Shown here: positions 1 through 5,795 of the stretch, piece by piece
Layout of the letters: each line of letters begins with the position of its first letter
Numbering within the stretch: position 1 is the first letter of the stretch
Origin: an uncultured Spongiibacteraceae bacterium
Lineage (GTDB): Bacteria > Pseudomonadota > Gammaproteobacteria > Pseudomonadales > Dasaniaceae
Length of the DNA stretch: 7,486 nucleotides
Assembly: GCA_937969395.1 (NCBI GenBank)
Contig: CALBVI010000161.1
Location: 1-7,486, forward strand
Direction of reading: 5' to 3'
The notes under the pieces: generated by a model
Databases searched by the model: none
What the model was told of the DNA's origin: nothing
What the model saw: the letters and a program-made list of their open reading frames with translations, nothing else
Made by a program: the position numbers and the translations under genes

Positions 1-271
1 AAAGTTGAATGTTTTTTGCATCTTTACCATATAAGCCTAATTCAAGTTTGGAGCTACTTACTGCATCTTGGCTTGCTGGTCGCTGACCAAGTACGGGAGG
101 CTGCTTCCATGACTCACTTAAAAAGGTGGGAGGTAGTAGCGGTGCAACCGGTACATACGGCGCCTTAGGTTTCAACACAGCCGAGCTTTCCTCTGCCACA
201 AGATTAAACGATGACATTAGCAATGCACCTATAGCCAATGACATTGGAAAAATACTTTTTATTGATTGCAT
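1..271 (-). CDS. Secreted protein of unknown function, N-terminal part (3' end beyond window)
   Basis: An open frame starts with ATG at 271-269 and runs off the window edge with no stop, giving 90 complete codons. An AAGAGG Shine-Dalgarno site at 278-283 lies 6 bases before the ATG. The first 25 or so residues form a Sec signal peptide: Lys5 near the start, a hydrophobic stretch including IGALLMSSFN, and a plausible cleavage after LVA before EESSA. The mature start is proline-rich (KAPYVPVAPLLPPTF), which suggests a flexible linker, and is followed by a segment containing LELGLYGKDAKNIQL that may begin a folded domain. I do not recognise the family from this fragment. It is the last visible gene of the co-directional block, 51 bases after the second DUF6152-like gene with no terminator hairpin between them, so it is probably co-transcribed. 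The coding call is well supported; the function is open. Confidence 0.8.
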   Translation of the reverse strand, partial: MQSIKSIFPMSLAIGALLMSSFNLVAEESSAVLKPKAPYVPVAPLLPPTFLSESWKQPPVLGQRPASQDAVSSSKLELGLYGKDAKNIQL

Positions 272-322
272 CTTCTGCCTCTTATAAATTATTCAAAAAA
301 ATTGCGGGGTAAATAAACTGAG

Positions 323-1381
323 TTAATAGGCGTTAAGAAAACGCCTCGCAGCTTCCGGGTCACAATCTAAAATTTCTGCATTACTGCTCGGGCTATATGT
401 CCAATGAGTACTATGTATCACTGGCTCAGTCAAAAAATCGGGATCACTTAAAACAAAGCTGTAATCCAACTTACTTTTATCTTTACTCAATGAAAACTTT
501 TCAGTCAATTTTTTATCGAGCCCGGCCGGCAAACCAAAGGCATTACCAATTAAATGCTCTTCAAATAATATGGTTTCAACCATTAGTACATCATCATCCC
601 AATAGCCAACAGAATAACCTTGATTAGACGCTGGCACGTTTTCAGGGAGCGATCGACCATCAACAAAAACTCTGCGGACGGCACCTTCATTGGGCACTTT
701 AATCTCAATAAAGCCCTCATCAAACTTGATCACTATCGGTGCTGGCACCAACATCACAGCAGGTGGCGCATAGGGAATACAATCCGCCGATGGTGTCTGC
801 GAACCGTCATAAACCGCGATAGCATCGCTGCCTTTTTGGCTTAGCGGCCAGGATTCTTTAACCGCCTGCGGTGTTATAAAAAAGAGACCATTAGTCAGCG
901 CTGGCCCCATCCATATGCCTTCAATACTTTTTGCATACACAGGATCTGGAATTTTTTGATTACGCGGCGCGCGCCTTAAACTCAGGATATATTCGCTACC
1001 ATCCTGTTTTCTTATTAACTCACCAGCAGCTAATCGTCGATCCGCATTGCGCGGCGGATGTGCTTCGATACTGAGCTTTTCACCGATAACAAATGTCTCT
1101 TGAGAAATACCTAAGCGCCGCAGAGTACTGCCATTGACAGTTTCAAACTCCCAAGTCTCAATTTCACCCTGCAAACCCATCACGTCAAGAGTTAAATAAG
1201 CATGGGGATTAGTCAGATCAAAAGCCGTTAAGACGCCTTCCATAATGACTGTTTTTTGCATATCAAAGGCCTGAAAACTATGATGTGCAGAGGCAGGTCC
1301 GGCCAAAAAAAGCACGACGATAGCCGTAACAACGACTCTCACAACAATCCGACTTAACGATAAAAACATAACTCCGGACAT
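323..1381 (-). CDS. DUF6152-like exported protein, paralogue B
   Basis: The product is 352 residues, with ATG at 1381-1379 and AAGGA at 1390-1394, 8 bases upstream. A Sec signal peptide (residues 1-32) ends in GPASA, so the mature protein would begin His33-His34-Ser. The N-terminal domain (about 33-140) has the DUF6152 pattern: HHS, a short strand, then an NPH motif (58-60) and a strand pair around ETWEFE. The C-terminal part (about 150-350) carries GYSVGYWDDDVLMVET (255-270), Cys201, a DPD motif (313-315) and Cys340. These features align in order with the gene at 4668-5699, so the two are paralogues, though clearly diverged. Function is not established for the family; two extra histidines next to a free mature N-terminus suggest metal binding (inference). 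Only 18 bases separate this start from the stop of the upstream gene, so the pair is probably translationally linked. Confidence 0.85.
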   Translation of the reverse strand: MSGVMFLSLSRIVVRVVVTAIVVLFLAGPASAHHSFQAFDMQKTVIMEGVLTAFDLTNPHAYLTLDVMGLQGEIETWEFETVNGSTLRRLGISQETFVIGEKLSIEAHPPRNADRRLAAGELIRKQDGSEYILSLRRAPRNQKIPDPVYAKSIEGIWMGPALTNGLFFITPQAVKESWPLSQKGSDAIAVYDGSQTPSADCIPYAPPAVMLVPAPIVIKFDEGFIEIKVPNEGAVRRVFVDGRSLPENVPASNQGYSVGYWDDDVLMVETILFEEHLIGNAFGLPAGLDKKLTEKFSLSKDKSKLDYSFVLSDPDFLTEPVIHSTHWTYSPSSNAEILDCDPEAARRFLNAY

Positions 1382-1399
1382 TCTTTGATTCCTTTTAAT

Positions 1400-2083
1400 T
1401 CAAAGCTTCCATAATTTTAAAACACTGAAGAACTCCGTTCCCACCAATGTTGTATTGGTCACAGCCTTCATTTTGGCAAACGCTTCAGACGCTTCAATAT
1501 TTTCCAAGGTATTAATCAGATCAACATAACTAGGCGCAGCGATGATTACCGCATGTGTCGCTGCATTGCCTCGTAGTTTCTGAATACGAATCATGCCTTT
1601 ATTTTTAACATTATTTGCAGCCTTCCAATCATCCATCGCCGCCAAGTAATCCTTATCGTTGCCAGCGTTTAGCGTCATTGAAACGACATAACCGTCTTGC
1701 TGCCATAAGCTGTCTCCCCAAGCTAGGCGCTGAATCGATAGATATGATCCATTGGTTTTTGAAAAGTCATGCGCAGCTTTAACAAACTTGAACCATTGCT
1801 TTGATTTTGCTCGCGACTCTATCGATGCTTCCATATCTTCCAAACTTTCAAAAACAGAAACAATCGTATGGGTCGAAGGATTATCACCATCATGCAAACG
1901 CCTTAACAAAGTTGTACTTTTAGCTTTGCTCTCTCCAGACATGACATATTCGCCTAAAACGGAAATCATCGACGATTGATCAGAAACAATAACATCGGTA
2001 ATCAGTTCAAATTGAGCGGAAGCCATACGGCTCGTCGATAACAATATCAATACAATGAAAACTTTCGATAAGCTTATTTTCAT
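1400..2083 (-). CDS. Secreted protein with two tandem alpha/beta (ferredoxin-like) domains
   Basis: The product is 227 residues with the start placed at ATG 2083-2081. An in-frame GTG lies four codons upstream at 2095, but GGAGAG at 2088-2093 sits inside that extension and is ideally placed for the ATG, so the ATG is preferred. The signal peptide (1-23) ends in MASA before QFELI. The mature protein is an internal duplication. Copy 1 (about 27-122) and copy 2 (about 131-225) share the order: a helix, a strand ending in RRL or QKL, a THTIVSVF or THAVIIAA strand, an acidic helix (SLEDMEAS or TLENIEAS), an aromatic helix (QWFKFVKA or EAFAKMKA), and a final strand ending LAW or LKLW. This suggests a dimeric alpha/beta-barrel-like (ABM or EthD-like) pseudo-dimer, a fold seen in small monooxygenases, isomerases and ligand binders. 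I cannot name a catalytic residue and do not assign a reaction. Confidence 0.8.
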   Translation of the reverse strand: MKISLSKVFIVLILLSTSRMASAQFELITDVIVSDQSSMISVLGEYVMSGESKAKSTTLLRRLHDGDNPSTHTIVSVFESLEDMEASIESRAKSKQWFKFVKAAHDFSKTNGSYLSIQRLAWGDSLWQQDGYVVSMTLNAGNDKDYLAAMDDWKAANNVKNKGMIRIQKLRGNAATHAVIIAAPSYVDLINTLENIEASEAFAKMKAVTNTTLVGTEFFSVLKLWKL

Positions 2084-2087
2084 TATT

Positions 2088-2093
2088 CTCTCC
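2088..2093 (-). promoter_or_regulatory. Ribosome binding site that decides the start of the tandem-domain protein
   Basis: On the minus strand this reads GGAGAG, with the GGAG core 6 bases before the ATG at 2083-2081. The alternative GTG start at 2095-2093 overlaps this site and has no purine-rich site of its own upstream, only AATAAATAAAA sequence, so it is unlikely to be used. Confidence 0.75.
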
Positions 2094-2145
2094 ACTTTTA
2101 TTTATTATTTTAAGTGCTAAAAATACTGCCTTAACTCGACGCCAA

Positions 2146-3405
2146 TTAGGTCCGTAAAAACTTTATGCAAGCGGGCTTTAATACCTCTGCCTGCGCATCG
2201 GTCAAACTCATCCGCCCATTCTCTGGATCAACAATAAACGTGCTAAGTTGATTGCTGCCCTGATTGGCAACCAGCAAATAGTTGCCGCTTGGATCAAAAG
2301 TAATTCCGCGAGGACCTATACCACCGCTAGGTACTATTTCAACCTCTTTCAATTTACCTGTTGCTAGATCAATACGGTGTACGGCTATGCTGTTGTGTCC
2401 TCGATTGCCGGTATAAACAAATTTACCGTTAGGATGTAATTTAATGTCCGAGGGCCTAGTCAATGTCGCATCGCCTTGCGGAATACTTGAAACGGTTTGA
2501 ACAAACTCTAGCTCGCCTGTTTTTGAGTGATAACGAAAAGACGATAAGCTAGGTTCAGACTCGTTGGATACAAAAACAAAAGGAGCGCTTTGATGAAAGG
2601 CAGAATGTCGCGGTGCAATACCGGGAGCCACAGAAAAATGCTTCGCATCTTCCAATCTCATTTTTTTCTTATTCAATCTATAGGTATAGAGACGATTGCT
2701 ACCCTTGTCGCCAACCAAGACACGCTCATTACTAGGATCAAAAACAACCGAGTGGGCATGAGCACTGCGTTGAGAGTCAACACCCTTTACACCACCGACC
2801 CGATCCAATATAGCGACATCTGAAGCTGCTGAAATAGTCCCGTTAGCATTTAAGGGTAATACCGCTAAAGTAGCATCATCAAATACTTTCTCAATTTCGG
2901 GAACACCATTTTTCACTACCACTCGGGTAACCGCACCAATACCGCCATGATTACTGACAAGCAATAACTTCCCACTATCGTCGATGGCAATCATTGAGGG
3001 ATTAGTACCCATTGAAGGCTGGGTATTTAAATGGGTTAATGAACCGTCTTGGGGGTTAATAGCAAATGACAAAACGCCACCACCAGCCCCGGCCTCATCA
3101 TTAAGGTCGCTGACTTCTTCGGTAGAATAGAGAAAACGGCCATCCGCAGAGATCGCCAAAAAGCCTGCATTCAAATCTTCAAACTCTGGTCCAGTTCTGC
3201 TGACAAACGTCAGTGAGCCATCGGTATTAACTTCAAAGACACTAATGCCACCACCGCCACCTTTACCGAAACCAGGACCTTGAGTCCACGCTCCAACATA
3301 GGCGTATGTTTTACCCATACTAGCAGCTTGGCCTACCGTACTTGCTGCCGCTAAACCTGCAGCAGTAAACGCAATGAATTCTCTTCTCGAAATTGTCGTT
3401 GGCAT
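2146..3405 (-). CDS. Tat-exported lactonase-family seven-bladed beta-propeller
   Basis: The product is 419 residues, starting at ATG 3405-3403 with a near-perfect AGGAGG 7 bases upstream. A longer in-frame start at 3444 would add 13 residues but bury that site and push the Tat motif inward. The N-terminus has a twin-arginine signal (SRREFIAF, Arg7-Arg8) followed by an alanine-rich hydrophobic stretch ending near QAAS, so the protein is exported folded. The mature part matches the lactonase/YbhE-type propeller family: TYAYVGAWTQG at the first strand, a glycine run at 48-53, HAHSVVFDPS (216-225), PRHSAFH (265-271), RPSDIKLHPNGKFVYTGN (317-334), PRGITFDPSGNYLLVANQ (365-382) and a C-terminal KPACIKFL. 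Members include cytoplasmic 6-phosphogluconolactonases and carboxy-cis,cis-muconate cyclases. Export makes a pentose-phosphate role unlikely; another lactone or cyclic ester, or a binding role, is more plausible. Confidence 0.9.
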   Translation of the reverse strand: MPTTISRREFIAFTAAGLAAASTVGQAASMGKTYAYVGAWTQGPGFGKGGGGGISVFEVNTDGSLTFVSRTGPEFEDLNAGFLAISADGRFLYSTEEVSDLNDEAGAGGGVLSFAINPQDGSLTHLNTQPSMGTNPSMIAIDDSGKLLLVSNHGGIGAVTRVVVKNGVPEIEKVFDDATLAVLPLNANGTISAASDVAILDRVGGVKGVDSQRSAHAHSVVFDPSNERVLVGDKGSNRLYTYRLNKKKMRLEDAKHFSVAPGIAPRHSAFHQSAPFVFVSNESEPSLSSFRYHSKTGELEFVQTVSSIPQGDATLTRPSDIKLHPNGKFVYTGNRGHNSIAVHRIDLATGKLKEVEIVPSGGIGPRGITFDPSGNYLLVANQGSNQLSTFIVDPENGRMSLTDAQAEVLKPACIKFLRT

Positions 3406-3412
3406 GCGGATC

Positions 3413-3418
3413 CCTCCT
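3413..3418 (-). promoter_or_regulatory. Strong ribosome binding site for the Tat-exported propeller
   Basis: The minus strand reads AGGAGG, 7 bases before the ATG at 3405-3403. It is the strongest Shine-Dalgarno match in the window. It places the Tat signal RR pair at residues 7-8 and rules against the longer start at 3444. Confidence 0.85.
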
Positions 3419-3500
3419 AAGAACATTAGTAATGTGGATATCAAATCACGACTTAAATATAGAAAATATATTCATGCCATTTAAGCGTGAAAATTTATTG

Positions 3501-4547
3501 TTAGTTAGCAAGTTTAAATCGCTGCACACGTCTACCTGTGGCCGTTTCAGCAACATAAATATTACCCTGTGAATCTACAGAGATAGTATGGCCATGAGTA
3601 AATTGACCACTATAGTGACCGGGGCGACCAAAGTTTGAGAGAATCTCACCACTCTTGTGATCCAATACATGGACGATTTCTTTAGAACCGTTCATCACAT
3701 AAAGGTATTTCTGCTCGGAGTCTGCCGAAAAATCGACGGACCAAACACTTCCCCGATAATCAGGCACTTCAGCAGTACCAGTGCGCACCCAGATATTGCG
3801 AATGAACTTACCGCGTTTATTGAACACTTGGATGCGATCACCTTGGCGATCACAAACGTAAAGAAGCCCTTCGTTGCTCATTGTTATGCAATGGACAACC
3901 ATAGTAAAAGCGCCGCCCTTGCCTTCTCTACTTTCTTCAACGGTTGCTTGGCGGCCCCACTGACGCAGAAACTTTCCCTCATTATTAAATACGGCAACAC
4001 GTCGATTACCGTAACCATCAGAGATATAAATATCGCCGTTAGCTGGATCGACAGCCATATCAGATGGACGGAACAATTGCACTTGACTAGAATTTTGAGC
4101 CTTGCCAGTTATTTTACTATCGGAGGTATCAAAAGCGCCTTTAGTACCTATCTGCAACAGCAATTCACCTTCGTGATTGTATTTTTGAATAATGCCGTCA
4201 GCATTACCCGCCACATAAATATTGTCTTCGGCATCAAAGACGCAGCCGTGGATAGAAGTAGGCACCAGATGCGGATCACCAAAGCTGGTCACTAAATTAC
4301 CTTCCATATCAAAAATTTGAATGGGTGGTGCCTGTCTAGAATGTTGCATTTCTTCGTCGGTGATATTACGACGATCCACGACCGCAATGTGGTCGTGAGA
4401 ATCGACACAAGTACCACCTAACTGACCATTGATCCAACCCTCTGGTAGTGGCTTTGGCCAACTGGGGTCAACTTCGTAAACTGGCGCATCCTGTGCAAAC
4501 GTTTGAACGCTAAATATCAACAGCGAACCGGCAATTAACTTAATCAT
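3501..4547 (-). CDS. Secreted NHL-repeat beta-propeller, PAL-like (peptidyl-alpha-hydroxyglycine alpha-amidating lyase-like)
   Basis: The product is 348 residues, with ATG at 4547-4545 and AGGAAG at 4554-4559, 6 bases upstream. The Sec signal peptide (1-18) ends QTFA before QDAP. The mature protein is an NHL-repeat propeller with visible blades at about 40-58, 100-124, 162-198, 219-251, 266-297 and 320-346. It resembles the PAL domain of peptide-amidating enzymes. The blade starting RPSDMAVDPANGDIYISDGY, followed by GNRR and a KFLRQWG strand, looks like the PAL blade that holds the catalytic tyrosine (here Tyr179). His100, His219 and His320 sit at the same position, just before the first strand of three blades, as do the three zinc-binding histidines of PAL. 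Arg59 or Arg60 (VVDRRN) could be the substrate arginine. These matches are from memory of the family, so the family call is good and the activity unproven. A gap of 120 bases separates it from the upstream DUF6152-like gene. Confidence 0.85.
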   Translation of the reverse strand: MIKLIAGSLLIFSVQTFAQDAPVYEVDPSWPKPLPEGWINGQLGGTCVDSHDHIAVVDRRNITDEEMQHSRQAPPIQIFDMEGNLVTSFGDPHLVPTSIHGCVFDAEDNIYVAGNADGIIQKYNHEGELLLQIGTKGAFDTSDSKITGKAQNSSQVQLFRPSDMAVDPANGDIYISDGYGNRRVAVFNNEGKFLRQWGRQATVEESREGKGGAFTMVVHCITMSNEGLLYVCDRQGDRIQVFNKRGKFIRNIWVRTGTAEVPDYRGSVWSVDFSADSEQKYLYVMNGSKEIVHVLDHKSGEILSNFGRPGHYSGQFTHGHTISVDSQGNIYVAETATGRRVQRFKLAN

Positions 4548-4553
4548 AAATAA

Positions 4554-4559
4554 CTTCCT
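4554..4559 (-). promoter_or_regulatory. Ribosome binding site of the PAL-like gene
   Basis: AGGAAG on the minus strand, 6 bases before the ATG at 4547-4545. Together with the signal peptide beginning MIKLIAG this fixes the start. Confidence 0.7.
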
Positions 4560-4624
4560 ATTCTTTTTATTGGCACCGTTTTATTACTGCGCTTTCATCC
4601 CGGCTTTTTTGTGCAACCTTTAAA

Positions 4625-4640
4625 CGCTTAACCTTAAGCG
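4625..4640 (-). promoter_or_regulatory. Perfect 7-bp inverted repeat between DUF6152-A and the PAL-like gene
   Basis: The bases CGCTTAA and TTAAGCG flank a 2-base centre, forming a perfect palindrome in the largest intergenic gap of the window. It lies 27 bases after the DUF6152-A stop and 77 bases before the PAL-like start. As RNA it could fold as a 6-bp stem with a 4-base loop, but on the transcribed strand it is followed by TTTAAAGG rather than a T-run, so it is a poor intrinsic terminator. An operator for a dimeric regulator or a weak processing or attenuation hairpin are the alternatives. Confidence 0.4.
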
Positions 4641-4667
4641 AAAAACGATTAATTATTATCATAAAAC

Positions 4668-5699
4668 CTAGGTTTCACATTTCCACTCGCCTACCTCTCG
4701 ACCTGGAACCCAGGCCCAAAAGCGAGTCAATTCAAATGGCTTGGTAAAGGTGTCTAGATCAAAAACAGCAATTTTATAATCCAATCTTTGCTCATCTTCT
4801 GTTAGATTAAAACGTTCAACCAAGCGAATATTTTTACTTTGTGGAGTGCCAGCATCGTCAAAATTTGGCGCATTAATATTGGTTGTTTCTACCACCAAAG
4901 TATCAGCTTCCCACTTACCAACAGAATAACCACGATGGAAATATTCATCAGGCACCTCGGCACCTTTTTCCGTCATATGGATTCGCCTAATCGCATCATC
5001 CTCTTCAAACTTCATAAGAATGTCTTCACCATCGCGAATAAACTCAAAAGGATGTGGTGTAATCATTAAATAAGGCATGCCTTTTTCCCAGCACTCAAAA
5101 CGTTCCGCCGCAAGCGGATCCCACTTTGCTTTTATTTCTGCGGTGGCCTCAGTGATTGGATAACCCCCTTTAAACATTGGGAAAGAAGGGTCATTTAATA
5201 CCGTACTCCATACTCGATAAATCCCTTCGGCCTTTTCTCTAGCTTCCTGTTCAACTTGCTTAGTGTATTTTGGGGTAAGAACAATCGAGCGATTAGGATC
5301 GGTGAAATGAGGCGTTCCTCGAAGAGAAATGATAATTTCTTGCCCATCAGCCAACAGAATATTTGCACCGCCCATCTCATCACTGCCATTGAAGGCGGGA
5401 TTACCAAGTACTTTAACCGGTTCACCAACGTGCAAAAACTGCTCACCAAAGCCTCTTGATCTAAATATGCTGAGTGCTGCCAATTCAACTTCCCACTCGG
5501 TAACACCGCCAGAATCATTAGCCACTTCCACGGCAAACTTTACATGCGGATTTCGCCATAGAACAGAACTAACAGTGCCTTCAATTTCTATAAAATCCTT
5601 TCGGTCGTAATAACCTGTTGTGCTGTGATGTGCGTGTATAGAAGCAGATCCTAAACAACAAATAAGCAGTAAAAATATACACTGGGTAAATCTATTCAT
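4668..5699 (-). CDS. DUF6152-like exported protein, paralogue A
   Basis: The product is 343 residues from ATG 5699-5697. An ATG two codons earlier (5705) directly abuts the GGAG at 5706-5709 with no spacer, whereas the chosen ATG has the usual 6 bases. The Sec signal peptide (1-23) ends SIHA, so the mature chain would begin His24-His25-Ser. The N-terminal domain (24-130) shows the DUF6152 order HHS, EIEGTVSSVLWRNPHVKF (NPH at 50-52), TEWEVEL and a GQEIIISLRG strand. The C-terminal part (about 155-343) carries Cys203, GYSVGKWEADTLVVET (257-272), DLDTFTKPF (314-322) and Cys341. It follows the lipoprotein gene by 96 bases. Biochemical function of the family is unknown. Against paralogue B it keeps the HHS, NPH, both cysteines and the GYSVG.W motif, while most other positions differ, so those are the likely functional residues. 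Confidence 0.87.
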   Translation of the reverse strand: MNRFTQCIFLLLICCLGSASIHAHHSTTGYYDRKDFIEIEGTVSSVLWRNPHVKFAVEVANDSGGVTEWEVELAALSIFRSRGFGEQFLHVGEPVKVLGNPAFNGSDEMGGANILLADGQEIIISLRGTPHFTDPNRSIVLTPKYTKQVEQEAREKAEGIYRVWSTVLNDPSFPMFKGGYPITEATAEIKAKWDPLAAERFECWEKGMPYLMITPHPFEFIRDGEDILMKFEEDDAIRRIHMTEKGAEVPDEYFHRGYSVGKWEADTLVVETTNINAPNFDDAGTPQSKNIRLVERFNLTEDEQRLDYKIAVFDLDTFTKPFELTRFWAWVPGREVGEWKCET

Positions 5700-5705
5700 C
5701 TTCAT

Positions 5706-5709
5706 CTCC
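5706..5709 (-). promoter_or_regulatory. Ribosome binding site that decides the start of DUF6152-A
   Basis: GGAG on the minus strand, 6 bases before the ATG at 5699-5697 but touching the alternative ATG at 5705-5703. The downstream ATG is therefore the likely start. Confidence 0.65.
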
Positions 5710-5725
5710 GAACGAACGTTTAAAT

Positions 5726-5747
5726 ACGCTGACTTAATAAACAGCGT
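5726..5747 (-). promoter_or_regulatory. Inverted repeat ahead of DUF6152-A
   Basis: ACGCTG at 5726-5731 and CAGCGT at 5742-5747 form a 6-bp inverted repeat with a 10-base AT-rich spacer. A second pair, CGAACG (5709-5714 or 5713-5718) and CGTTCG (5745-5750), overlaps it. In RNA it could fold into a hairpin 48 bases after the lipoprotein stop and 27 bases before the next start. There is no T-run after it, so it is not a convincing terminator. A regulator site or an mRNA processing or stability hairpin is possible. Confidence 0.3.
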
Positions 5748-5795
5748 TCGCTTTAAATTTCTTATTACTTTTTATTAATCAAAAACCAACTAACT

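Noticed and set aside
3423..3435. Short hairpin ACATT-AGT-AATGT ahead of the lactonase start
   Set aside because: It is a 5-bp AT-rich stem with no further support and could easily arise by chance.
3657..4295. Plus-strand open frame of 212 codons opposite the PAL-like gene
   Set aside because: It is antisense to well-conserved NHL blades and shows no recognisable motif of its own.
4571..4592. TTGGCAC-like element resembling a sigma-54 -24 box on the plus strand
   Set aside because: The GC element is not at the required distance from the GG, and the orientation points away from all genes.
5195..5536. Minus-strand open frame of 113 codons inside DUF6152-A
   Set aside because: It is an out-of-frame shadow of the DUF6152 coding sequence and lacks any family feature.
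5640..5665. Cys-Cys in the DUF6152-A signal peptide as a possible lipobox
   Set aside because: The residues before the cysteines (LLLIC) lack the small residue needed at -1, and a clean Sec cleavage site follows at SIHA.
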